A stretch of DNA of 64,000 nt from Amarolinea aalborgensis (GTDB taxonomy: Bacteria > Chloroflexota > Anaerolineae > SSC4 > Amarolineaceae), in contig NZ_UETR01000011.1 in assembly GCF_900491745.1 (NCBI RefSeq), positions 1-64,000 of the forward strand, in the 5' to 3' direction. Position numbers and translations under genes: made by a program. The notes beneath the pieces were generated by a model that worked only from the letters and a program-made list of their open reading frames with translations, did no database searches and was not told where the DNA came from. Of the stretch, positions 42,453 through 50,445 are shown one piece after another. The stretch's first letter is position 1. Every line of letters starts with the position of its first letter.

Positions 42453-42791
42453 GAACAGATCCTTTCGGTGCGTGGAGCGATCAGGCAAACGTTCCTGGTG
42501 AAACAGGGATGTGGAGGTCGCCTGCCTGGCATCAGGAATTGCTCTGAAGCCCTGAATGGGTCATCAGAGAAGTCAGTGTACACTTATCGACTTGGCGTGT
42601 CAATTTCCCCGGCATACGTTTAACAGTCAGTGACGCCAGTAGAACGTCCCGCGCCTACATAGTAACAGATGACGTTTAGTTGACTGCCGTCATTCCGCCG
42701 TTAAGGCGCCGATATTCCGCCGTTAAACGATAACGGCGCGACTTGCGCGCCGGGTCGGCCACGGCGCGCCAACCGTCGGCCACCCACGCCA
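42453..42791. other. Gene-poor gap with a degenerate gene fragment and a short direct repeat
   Basis: This gap holds the 5' leader of the toxin-antitoxin pair, a possible gene remnant at 42676-42795 and two copies of ATTCCGCCGTTAA at about 42689 and 42713. No intact gene is supported. Confidence 0.5.
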
Positions 42792-42795
42792 TCAT
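42676..42795 (-). pseudogene. Possible C-terminal remnant of an unidentified protein
   Basis: The minus-strand frame ending at 42676 carries DLMMAWVADGWRAVADPARK followed by SRRYRLTAEYRR, whose composition is that of a genuine protein end. It has no start of its own, and the upstream part of this frame is a shadow of the sulfatase. It may be debris of a lost neighbour. Confidence 0.3.
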
Positions 42796-44573
42796 GAGAT
42801 CACGCGCGGCGCGCGGGGAGTTCTCATTCCCAAGGGCGGCGGGCAGATTTCTTCCCAGCGTGCGGCGATGACGGTGATGTCGGCCGCGTCTATTACCAGG
42901 TTGTCGTCCAAATCGTAGCGCGGGTCCCAGCCAGGCGCCTGCGCAGTTTCCCCCCAATGCGCCGCCACCTGCGCGATATCAATCACCGTCACACTGCCGC
43001 TGTGATCGAAGTCCAGCTCCGCGCAGGTGGGCGGCGCAGGTGGCGGCTGCATCTCCAGGCTGCGACAGGTGTCCGCGGCGCAGCCCTTCAGCACAGACAG
43101 CCAGGCGGACAACTGGGTCAGGGTGGTCGGATCGGCGCTGGCGGCTAGATTTTCCAATTCGTAGGGATCGGTCGCCAGGTTGTACAGCTCGCGCTCGCCG
43201 GTATCATACTCGATGTACTTCAAGTCTGCCGTGCGCAGCCCGGTGTAGAACAAGGGGACGCTCACAAAGCGCGGCGAGTCGAAAGGATCGGGCGGCTCAC
43301 CCAGGGGATCGCGCAGCAGGAGGTGATCGCCCACAAACTGCTCGAACAGGAAAGCCTGCCGCCAGGCCGTGGATGAACTGCCGTTGAGCAAGGGCAGCAA
43401 GGAGCGACCGTCCATGTAGGATGGTGGTTTGATCCCCGCGATGTCGGCCAGGGTTGGCGCAAGGTCCACGATACCAGCCAGGTAAGGTACGGTTTGACTG
43501 ATTGGCGCCTGCGGACCGCGCACGTACAAAGGCGCCCGGATATCCTCTTCATACCCCAGGTACTTGCCGGGCAGCAGGCGGTGCTGACCCATGTGATAGC
43601 CGTTGTCGCTGGTGAAGAAGAAATAGGTGTTGGTCAACTGCCCGCTGGCTTCCAGAGTCTGGACCAGACTGGCGATCGTTTCATCCACAGCCTGCATAGA
43701 CTGCAACCATAAGCGGTACTGATTGTCAATCTGCTGCACTTCGGCCGGCGTCAGCAAAGGCAGGTTCTGAATCGCCTGCGGCTTATCGCTGACGTCTGGC
43801 TCGTTGAACGACGGCGTGCGCGGCGCCAACGTGTCGGTGAAGAGTCCGGTATGACGGGGCGCAGGCGTGGAGGGCGTGTGGGGAGAGAATGACCCAAAAT
43901 AGACAAAGAAAGGCTCGGTGATGGCGATCGTGCGCGTGATGAAGCTCAGCGCTTTGGTGGTCAGCACGTCCTGCAGATAGTCCTGCGGGGCGCTGCCATA
44001 GGCCACCAACGTTCCGTTTTCGTTCAACGTGTAGTTGAACTGATTGTAGCCGGGCGCGGTGGGAGACGGGCTGTACCATTCGTTCCATCCCGGCGGGATG
44101 TAGTTGGACGGGCTGCCATACGGATAGCGATTGAGGTATTTGCCAAACAGGGCCGTGCGATAGCCCGCGCCTTGTAGTCGCGTGGCGATGGTGTCGTTTT
44201 CCAGGCCCAAATCACGGAAGGCTTCGAAACCGCCGCCGGGCGGCGGCCCATTGTTGTAGACGCCGTGGTTGTGCACGTACTCACCGCGCAGCAGGGAGGC
44301 GCGCGAGGGGCAGCAGATGGAGGCGTTGACGAAGAAGTGGGTAAACGTCATGCCTTGCCCTGCCAGCAGCGCCTGCAGGTTGGGCATCGTGGTTACGGTA
44401 TCCAGGTTCAGATCGAGATCATCGGCCAGGAAGAAAATGATGTTCGGCGGCGGAGGCGTGTGTGCGGTCGTCATGGGGCTGGCATCCTGCGGCCCAGCGG
44501 GCGACAGCGCCAGCCCGGGCCTGGCGCTGTTAACCAATAGGGCGAGTATGAGCAGAATCGTCCCGTATGCCAA
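42792..44573 (-). CDS. Exported sulfatase with dockerin-like C-terminal tail
   Basis: This 593-residue alkaline-phosphatase-superfamily sulfatase has FFLADDLDLNLDTVTTMPNL (metal-binding aspartates) and the formylglycine motif CCPSR in NASICCPSRASLLRGEYVHNHG. TSDNGYHMGQHRLLPGK supplies further metal ligands. Its C-terminal 60 residues contain two Ca-binding repeats (FDHSGSVTVIDIAQ and LDDNLVIDAADITV) resembling a type-I dockerin. The start is a TTG at 44573 with GGAGG seven bases upstream, followed by a signal peptide. It would hydrolyse sulfate esters outside the cell. A formylglycine-generating enzyme gene is not in the window. Confidence 0.88.
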   Translation of the reverse strand: MAYGTILLILALLVNSARPGLALSPAGPQDASPMTTAHTPPPPNIIFFLADDLDLNLDTVTTMPNLQALLAGQGMTFTHFFVNASICCPSRASLLRGEYVHNHGVYNNGPPPGGGFEAFRDLGLENDTIATRLQGAGYRTALFGKYLNRYPYGSPSNYIPPGWNEWYSPSPTAPGYNQFNYTLNENGTLVAYGSAPQDYLQDVLTTKALSFITRTIAITEPFFVYFGSFSPHTPSTPAPRHTGLFTDTLAPRTPSFNEPDVSDKPQAIQNLPLLTPAEVQQIDNQYRLWLQSMQAVDETIASLVQTLEASGQLTNTYFFFTSDNGYHMGQHRLLPGKYLGYEEDIRAPLYVRGPQAPISQTVPYLAGIVDLAPTLADIAGIKPPSYMDGRSLLPLLNGSSSTAWRQAFLFEQFVGDHLLLRDPLGEPPDPFDSPRFVSVPLFYTGLRTADLKYIEYDTGERELYNLATDPYELENLAASADPTTLTQLSAWLSVLKGCAADTCRSLEMQPPPAPPTCAELDFDHSGSVTVIDIAQVAAHWGETAQAPGWDPRYDLDDNLVIDAADITVIAARWEEICPPPLGMRTPRAPRVIS

Positions 44574-44637
44574 CAGGATGCCTCCGACAAACGACAGAAA
44601 TTGGGGCGTTGGTATGCACGAGGCGTCAAGCGGTGTT

Positions 44638-44666
44638 ATTGTAACAAGCCTCACCGTTTCCAGCAA
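44638..44666 (-). promoter_or_regulatory. Putative sigma70-type promoter of the sulfatase gene
   Basis: On the minus strand, TTGCTG (44666-44661) and TACAAT (44643-44638) are separated by 17 bases. Transcription would start near 44631, about 58 bases before the TTG start codon, which rules out longer N-terminal extensions. Confidence 0.65.
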
Positions 44667-44720
44667 GTCTGGGCCGCTGACCAGCATCCTCATCGAAATT
44701 CGTGGCGCCCTGGAGCGGTC

Positions 44721-44749
44721 TTGCCAGCAACCGCGGATTGTGATACCAT
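44721..44749 (+). promoter_or_regulatory. Putative sigma70-type promoter of the coiled-coil/retropepsin pair
   Basis: TTGCCA (44721-44726) and TACCAT (44744-44749) are separated by 17 bases, 26 bases before the ATG at 44776. It is divergent from the sulfatase promoter about 55 bases away. Confidence 0.6.
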
Positions 44750-44775
44750 GCGAAGCGTTGAAAGGAGCATAGACG

Positions 44776-45006
44776 ATGAGGGAAACCGAGGCCGATCTGG
44801 TTGTCCAAGTGCAAGAACTCAACCGACGGCTGCAACGAATCGAAGAGACGTTGCGGCGGCTCGAGTCATTGCTCAACACGCAAGAGGCGCCGGCAGAGAC
44901 CGACGTATTGGTTGATCTCCCACAGACCAGCCTTGTCGCCAGTCCGCGCCTACGCTATCGCCGCCAAGCCGCGGACTTTGTCATGACCGTGGTGCGGGAG
45001 CGCTGA
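44776..45006 (+). CDS. Small coiled-coil protein paired with a retropepsin-like protease
   Basis: This 76-residue protein has a predicted coiled coil (ADLVVQVQELNRRLQRIEETLRRLESLL, residues 6-33) and a basic tail (RLRYRRQAADFVMTVVRER). AAAGGAG lies nine bases before its ATG. It ends one base before the start of the aspartic-protease gene, so the two are cotranslated. Family not recognised. By position it may be a partner, inhibitor or substrate of the protease. Confidence 0.7.
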   Translation: MRETEADLVVQVQELNRRLQRIEETLRRLESLLNTQEAPAETDVLVDLPQTSLVASPRLRYRRQAADFVMTVVRER

Positions 45007-45007
45007 C

Positions 45008-45385
45008 ATGCCAGCTTATCATACAGGTAGTTTTGATCCGCCCGCACCCGTCGGTGTCGCGTCATTCGTCAACTTGGGTAATGAGCGACAAATAGACAAC
45101 GTCCCGATGCTGCTCGACACTGGCGCCGACGTCTCATTTGTGCCGGAGAGCGTGCGTCAGGCCGTAGAGGCTGAAAAACAAGAGACAGCCTATGAGATTG
45201 AATACCTGGAAGGCAGAACGCCTTCGCTGTTGGCGTCCGTTTATTTGCAGATGAAATGGCAGGGACTGAAGTTTACCGGCAGCTACCTGGTCACGACGGC
45301 CTCCTATGGCGTCATCGGCCGCAACATCCTCAACCGTTTGGTGCTCGTCCTGGACGGCCCATCCCAACAATGGGAGATCCGTTAA
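45008..45385 (+). CDS. Retropepsin-like aspartic protease
   Basis: This 125-residue protein has the active-site motif MLLDTGADVSFVP (D-T-G, about residues 37-49) and a flap/C-terminal element TTASYGVIGRNILNRLVLVLDG. It is the size of single-domain, dimeric retroviral-type proteases such as those widespread in bacteria. It has no signal peptide. It lies one base after the coiled-coil gene. The substrate is unknown. Confidence 0.85.
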   Translation: MPAYHTGSFDPPAPVGVASFVNLGNERQIDNVPMLLDTGADVSFVPESVRQAVEAEKQETAYEIEYLEGRTPSLLASVYLQMKWQGLKFTGSYLVTTASYGVIGRNILNRLVLVLDGPSQQWEIR

Positions 45386-45409
45386 CCGCAGTCTCTGTTG
45401 GCAGCATCA

Positions 45410-45451
45410 GTACCAAGCGCAGAGAGGTGGGCTGCCCTCTGCACTTGGTAC
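45410..45451. terminator. Hairpin between convergent genes
   Basis: Positions 45410-45424 pair with 45437-45451 (15 bp with one mismatch, 12-nt loop), 24 bases after the protease stop and 24 bases from the end of the convergent penicillin acylase gene. It may terminate both transcripts; no long T-run is present. Confidence 0.6.
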
Positions 45452-45475
45452 ACTACCCTTTGCACCCGGAGCGTT

Positions 45476-47830
45476 CTACGGCTGCAGGCGCAGCGTACTC
45501 ACCGCCTTGACCTGGTCGCGGTCGAAGCGCATGGGCAAGTATTCTACTTTCTGCCAACGGGCGATCAAGTCGTCGTAGTGGCTGCTCAGCACGTTGCCGG
45601 ACTGGCCGGTGGTGTGCATGAAGCGGCTGTTGTTCCAATTGCTCAGGTCGCTGATCTGCCGGTAGGATGGCACATGACGCTGGGCGAACGGTTTGCTGGG
45701 CCGGAATGGCGCCACGTCCACCGTGGAGCCGTCGCCGCCGTTCGGAATCTGGCGGCTGAAGATGTTCTTCAGAGCGCTGACCTGGTCGAACGGGTTGTGT
45801 GGGAATTCTGCCACGTGCACCTTGTCCCAGCGCCAGGTTTTGAGGTCGCTGCTGCCCATGCGTTCCGTCAGGTCCTTGAGCGCCTCCTGCAGGGCGACAT
45901 GCTGGGTAGTTCGACAATCCTCCGCGTCCGGGGTCAACACGTTGTCACACCACGGGCTGTTGGCCTGGGACAGGGTTTGCAGCAGGTAGGTGGGGTGGAA
46001 ACTGGCGAGGTAGTCCGCGCCCAGGGTCTTGCCCAGGTCGTCCTGCAAAAGGGCCGGCTGCAGATGCAGCAGCCAGGCCGCGTAAATGGCCGCGGCCGCG
46101 CTGTCCTGGCGCATGACGCCGTCCCAACCCTTGAGCAGCTCAAGCGCCTGCGCCTCTTGCGGGGTCTGCGTGGGCGTTTGCAGGAAGAAGGGGAGCAGCT
46201 CCAGCGCCTGCAGCGACTTCTGGTCGGCCTGCATGGCGGCGATGTCGTCTGGCGACAGCTTGGCCTTGGCCTCGATCATCTGCACGATGCGCGTGGCGCG
46301 GTAGGGCGGCGCCCAATCGGTAGCCAGGAAGTAGGGATAAGCGTCCGGCGCAACCTTGTTATTGGCCGTGGCGATGAAGCCGCTGGCCGGGTTGAAATCG
46401 TGCGGCAGGTCATCGAACGGAATGAATCCGGTCCAGGCATAGTCGTCATTCCAACCAGGAACCGGCATGTAGCCATTTCCCTGCGCCCGGATCGGAATGC
46501 GGCCGGGGCCGTAGTAGCCGATGTTGCCGTCTACGTCCGCGTAGACGAAGTTCTGCGATGGCCCGATGTAGGCGCGCAAGGCGGTGCGAAATTCGTCCCA
46601 GCTCCCTGCGTACATCACGCCCAAGAAGGCCTCGACGGTGGTGTCGCCGGCATCCAGGCTCGTCCAGCGCAGGGCCAGCGTCGTGCTGGCATTGCTGGTC
46701 ACATCGGAGATCAGCGGCCCGTGCCGGCTGGCGCGCGCCGCCCAGTAGATCGGCTCCTTGCGTCCTTTGACCTGGATCGTCTCGCTGATGACAGTCAGCG
46801 GCTGCCACGCGCCGTTGACTTCGACCTCGTTGGGGTTGGCCGGGTTGATGCGCTCCATGTACAGGTCCTGCACATCTGGCCCCAGGTTCGTGACACCCCA
46901 GGCGATGCGGTCATTGTGACCGGTGGGCACGCCTGGCATGCCAGGCAGCGTCGCGCCAATCACGTGCAGGCGATTGCCCTGGATGCTGGCCAGGTACCAG
47001 ATGGAGGGAATCTGCGCGCCCAGGTGCGGGTCGTTGGCCAGCAGCGGTTTGCCGGTGGTAGTACGCGTGCCGCTGACCACCCAGTTGTTGCTGCCGATGT
47101 TGAGCGCATCGGCGCCCAGCAGGGCGCGCACGCCGCTTGAGAGATGCGCCAAGTCGCCGGCGCTCTGCCCCAGGTTGGGCACAATCAGGGCACCGTTGTC
47201 GGGATAGGCCGGAAAGAGCTGCGCGGCGCGTTCGGGTCCCAGCGCCTGATAAATCTGTGCGCGCACCAGTTCTGACACGTAGTCCCCGCCCAAATTCCAG
47301 GCCATCATCTTGGCCCAGACCAGGCAATCAGCCGGCTGCCAGGGCGCCGGACTGAAGCCCAGGATCGTGAACTCGATGGGTAGCGCCGGTTTGCTCGCCA
47401 GGTACGCGTTGACGCCGCTGACATAGGCCTGGACGACCTGCTGCGCCTGTGGAGAGAGCGCGTCCCAGGCTTGTTCGGCCGCGCGATACGTCCCGAGCGT
47501 GCGCAGGAATTTGTCGGTATCCACCGTGGATTCGCCCAACACCTCCGACAGGCGGCCGGCGCCCACGCGACGCTGAAATTCCATCTGCCACAGGCGATCC
47601 TGGGCGTGGACGTAGCCCAGGCCGAACATGGCATCCAGGTCATTCTGCGCGTAGATGTAGGGGACGCCATCGGCATCGCGCACGATGTCCACCGCGCCTT
47701 GCAAGCCCTGGACCTTGACCGACCCGTTGACCTGGGGCAGTGAGCGACGCAGCAAGAGGTACCCACCGCCGGGTACCAGGATGAGTAATGCCAAAATGAT
47801 ACCGAGGATCGCGAACAGGACTCTGCGCAT
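45476..47830 (-). CDS. Penicillin acylase family N-terminal-nucleophile hydrolase
   Basis: This 784-residue proenzyme belongs to the Ntn-hydrolase amidase family. The N-terminal hydrophobic segment (LFAILGIILALLILVPGGG) exports or anchors it. The alpha chain begins around VKVQGLQGAVDIVRDADGVPYIYA. The presumed cleavage site and nucleophilic serine are in IGSNNWVVSGTRT (about residue 245), followed by KPLLANDPHLG. Members cleave penicillins, cephalosporins or N-acyl homoserine lactones. The real substrate cannot be told. AAAGG precedes the ATG. A perfect hairpin separates it from the GlgC-like gene upstream on this strand. Confidence 0.92.
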   Translation of the reverse strand: MRRVLFAILGIILALLILVPGGGYLLLRRSLPQVNGSVKVQGLQGAVDIVRDADGVPYIYAQNDLDAMFGLGYVHAQDRLWQMEFQRRVGAGRLSEVLGESTVDTDKFLRTLGTYRAAEQAWDALSPQAQQVVQAYVSGVNAYLASKPALPIEFTILGFSPAPWQPADCLVWAKMMAWNLGGDYVSELVRAQIYQALGPERAAQLFPAYPDNGALIVPNLGQSAGDLAHLSSGVRALLGADALNIGSNNWVVSGTRTTTGKPLLANDPHLGAQIPSIWYLASIQGNRLHVIGATLPGMPGVPTGHNDRIAWGVTNLGPDVQDLYMERINPANPNEVEVNGAWQPLTVISETIQVKGRKEPIYWAARASRHGPLISDVTSNASTTLALRWTSLDAGDTTVEAFLGVMYAGSWDEFRTALRAYIGPSQNFVYADVDGNIGYYGPGRIPIRAQGNGYMPVPGWNDDYAWTGFIPFDDLPHDFNPASGFIATANNKVAPDAYPYFLATDWAPPYRATRIVQMIEAKAKLSPDDIAAMQADQKSLQALELLPFFLQTPTQTPQEAQALELLKGWDGVMRQDSAAAAIYAAWLLHLQPALLQDDLGKTLGADYLASFHPTYLLQTLSQANSPWCDNVLTPDAEDCRTTQHVALQEALKDLTERMGSSDLKTWRWDKVHVAEFPHNPFDQVSALKNIFSRQIPNGGDGSTVDVAPFRPSKPFAQRHVPSYRQISDLSNWNNSRFMHTTGQSGNVLSSHYDDLIARWQKVEYLPMRFDRDQVKAVSTLRLQP

Positions 47831-47849
47831 GGTTGGTTGCCTTTCAATC

Positions 47850-47881
47850 AGACTTCCGAAGTCTTCAGACTTCGGAAGTCT
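47850..47881. terminator. Perfect 15-bp hairpin between the GlgC-like and acylase genes
   Basis: AGACTTCCGAAGTCT (47850-47864) is complementary to 47867-47881 with a 2-base gap. It starts three bases past the stop of the GlgC-like gene on the minus strand. No T-run follows, so it could be a weak terminator or an RNA-stabilising hairpin. Confidence 0.6.
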
Positions 47882-47884
47882 AGC

Positions 47885-49126
47885 TTAAATCGTTTCCCCG
47901 CTGGCGATGGTCTTCTCGTTGAAGTCTTTTTCACGGCGATGGGGTCGAATAACGCAGTTACGACCGATGCGGGCGCCGGCGGGGATGCGCGCGTCCGTGC
48001 CAATCACCGTCAGGCCGGTGCTGAAGCGCGCGGGGTCCTGGCGGTTTGGTGCGTTATCATCCCCAGAGCCGATTTCGGCTTTGGCGCCTACGACGACATC
48101 GGTGTCAATGATGGCGCGATCCACGATGGCGCCTTCACCAATGATCGTGTCGCGCATGATGATGGAATCGCGCACCAGCGCGCCCGGGGCGACGAAGACG
48201 CCGGGCGAGATGACCGAACGTTCGACGCGACCCTGGATGCGACAGCCGTCGCACAGCAGGTTGCCATCCACACGTGCGTCTGCGCTAATCCAGGCCGGGG
48301 GGCGTTCTTCGCTGCGGGTGTGAATGACCCAACGCGGGTCATCTAACTCCAGCGCGGGCGTTTCGGCCAGCAGGGCCATGTTGGCTTCCCAATAGGCCTG
48401 CAGGGTGCCGATGTCAACCCAATAGCCTTCGAAGTGGTGCGCAAAGACCCGGCGGCGTTTGACCAGCGATGGAATCACCTCCCGGCCAAAATCCACCTGC
48501 TCCTTGCCGTCGCGCGTCAGCCAGTCAATCAATGTCTCGCGTTTGAAAACGTAAATGCCCATCGAGGCCAGCGTGCTGCGCGTGCGCCGCGGCTTCTCTT
48601 CGAAGTTGCTGATGCGTCCATCAATTTCAGTCTTGACCATGCCGAAGCGGTAGGCGTCGAACGGGCTGACCTCGCGCACGGCCAGGGTGACGTCGGCTTT
48701 GGTCTGTTCATGAAAGGCTAACAGCTTGCGATAGTCCATTTTGTAGACGTGGTCGCCGGCCAGAATGAGGACAGCATCCACGTTTTGTTCCTGGACGAAA
48801 CCCAGGTTGGAGCGAATGGCATCGGCCGTGCCGCGCTGCCAACCGCCGCCGTCACGCGTCGGGTACGGTTGCAGAACCCGTACACCTCCCGTCGTGCGGT
48901 CGAGATCCCACGGTTTGCCCAGGCCAACGTGCTCTATCAGCTCACCGGGCTGGTATTGCGTCAACACCGCGACGTTGAAGATGTCTGAGTTGACGCAGTT
49001 GGATAGCACAAAGTCAATAATGCGAAACTTGCCGGCAAAAGGCACGACCGATTCAGCCCGCTGCGTGGTCAACACGCTGAGCGCAGGGCTTTCACCGCCG
49101 GCCATGATCATGGCGAGCGCTTTCAT
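47885..49126 (-). CDS. GlgC-like protein with degenerate catalytic loop (regulatory subunit candidate)
   Basis: This 413-residue protein has the ADP-glucose pyrophosphorylase layout: N-terminal nucleotidyltransferase, then left-handed beta-helix (ISPGVFVAPGALVRDSIIMRDT). In the pyrophosphorylase loop, active enzymes read G-G-E-G-A-R-L...R-A-K-P. Here it reads GGESPALSVLTTQRAESVVPF, so the loop arginine and lysine are replaced by Ala15 and Glu25. The metal aspartate in LAGDHVYKMDY remains. By comparison with plant large subunits and GlgD, it may be a non-catalytic regulatory partner of the GlgC encoded 19 bases upstream. RBS GAGAGGTG. Confidence 0.85.
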   Translation of the reverse strand: MKALAMIMAGGESPALSVLTTQRAESVVPFAGKFRIIDFVLSNCVNSDIFNVAVLTQYQPGELIEHVGLGKPWDLDRTTGGVRVLQPYPTRDGGGWQRGTADAIRSNLGFVQEQNVDAVLILAGDHVYKMDYRKLLAFHEQTKADVTLAVREVSPFDAYRFGMVKTEIDGRISNFEEKPRRTRSTLASMGIYVFKRETLIDWLTRDGKEQVDFGREVIPSLVKRRRVFAHHFEGYWVDIGTLQAYWEANMALLAETPALELDDPRWVIHTRSEERPPAWISADARVDGNLLCDGCRIQGRVERSVISPGVFVAPGALVRDSIIMRDTIIGEGAIVDRAIIDTDVVVGAKAEIGSGDDNAPNRQDPARFSTGLTVIGTDARIPAGARIGRNCVIRPHRREKDFNEKTIASGETI

Positions 49127-49145
49127 GGCACCTCTCTTCCTCTAT

Positions 49146-50402
49146 TTATCCTACGGTCTCGCCGCTGGCAATCGTCAGGCCAGGGAAACTGCTCTCGTCA
49201 AGGTCGCTGTTGATCAGTACATTGCGGCCGATGCGCGTATTGGGCGGGATGCGGGCGCCCTTACCGACCACCGTGACGCCGATGTTGAGTTTGTCCGGTT
49301 CCTTGACATTGGGCGTGATATCGTCGCCTTCGCCCACCACGGCGCCGGCTCCCACCCACACGTCCTTGTCAATGATAGCCTTGTCAATCACAGCGCCGGG
49401 GCCGATGTAGGTATCGTTCATGATGATCGAGTTGCGCACGACTGCGCCAGGGGAAACATAAACGCCCGGCGAGAGCACCGAATGTTCGACCAGGCCGCGC
49501 ACGTTGCAGCCGTTGGAAACCTGGCTCTTGACCACACGTGCTTGCAGACCGATCTTGGCCGGCGGCCGTTCTTCCGAGCGAGTGTGAATGACCCATGTGG
49601 TGTCGTATAGATCGAGCGCCGGCTTATCCTCCAACAAGGCCAGGTTGGTTTCCCAGTAGCTTTGGATCGTGCCGACGTCCACCCAATAGCCTTCGAAGGG
49701 ATAGGCGTATACGGCATCATCAGCGATCATGCCCGGAATCACGTGCTTGCCAAAATCAAGGCTCGACTCTTTGGCCGCACCCTGCCGCAAACGCTTTTCC
49801 AGCGCGTCGCGGTCAAAAATATAGATGCCCATCGAAGCCAGGGTGCCTTTGTCGCGCAGTTTGGGCTTCTCGGTAAACTCGGTGACCTGTTGATTCTCGT
49901 TGACGCTCATGATGCCGAAACGATCGGTCTCTTCCAGGGGCACATTCATGACCGCCACGGTCAGCGATGCGCCCACTTCCTGGTGATAGCGCAGCATAGC
50001 GCCGTAATCCATACGGTAGATGTGGTCGCCAGACAGGATCACGACCAGGTCGGCCTCGGTATCGTCCAGGTAGCCCAGGTTTTGGTAAACGGCATCCGCC
50101 GTGCCTTTATACCAATCTTCCGCGCGGCGGCCCTTGTAGGGCTGCAACAGGCGTACGCCCCCGCGGTTGCGATCGAGGTCCCAGGGCTTGCCAATGCCGA
50201 TGTGATCGTTGAGCGAGTGTGGACGGTACTGCGTCAGCACGGCGACATTGAAGATGCCAGAATTGACGCAGTTGGAGAGGGTGAAATCAATAATGCGGTA
50301 TTTGCCAGCAAAGGGCACCGATGGCTTGGCCCGTTTTTCCGAGAGCACGCTGAGCCGCGCGCCCTCGCCGCCGGCCAGAATCAAAGCGACGACTTTCTTC
50401 AA
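49146..50402 (-). CDS. glgC: Glucose-1-phosphate adenylyltransferase
   Basis: This 418-residue enzyme makes ADP-glucose from ATP and glucose-1-phosphate, the committed step of bacterial glycogen synthesis. The catalytic loop is intact (GGEGARLSVLSEKRAKPSVPF; Arg16, Lys26), and so are LSGDHIYRMDY and the glucose-phosphate-site EKP. The C-terminal beta-helix binds regulators. It uses a TTG start with AGGGAGGT five bases upstream. A second, degenerate copy follows 19 bases downstream, so the two are probably cotranscribed and may form a heterotetramer. Confidence 0.95.
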   Translation of the reverse strand: MKKVVALILAGGEGARLSVLSEKRAKPSVPFAGKYRIIDFTLSNCVNSGIFNVAVLTQYRPHSLNDHIGIGKPWDLDRNRGGVRLLQPYKGRRAEDWYKGTADAVYQNLGYLDDTEADLVVILSGDHIYRMDYGAMLRYHQEVGASLTVAVMNVPLEETDRFGIMSVNENQQVTEFTEKPKLRDKGTLASMGIYIFDRDALEKRLRQGAAKESSLDFGKHVIPGMIADDAVYAYPFEGYWVDVGTIQSYWETNLALLEDKPALDLYDTTWVIHTRSEERPPAKIGLQARVVKSQVSNGCNVRGLVEHSVLSPGVYVSPGAVVRNSIIMNDTYIGPGAVIDKAIIDKDVWVGAGAVVGEGDDITPNVKEPDKLNIGVTVVGKGARIPPNTRIGRNVLINSDLDESSFPGLTIASGETVG

Positions 50403-50445
50403 GATTTACCTCCCTAAAAAAGAACCATCAAAGACGTATGCCCCC

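Noticed and set aside
44574..44879. Upstream extension of the sulfatase by about 100 residues
   Set aside because: The promoter at 44638-44666 would lie inside it, and a TTG with GGAGG begins a proper signal peptide at 44573.
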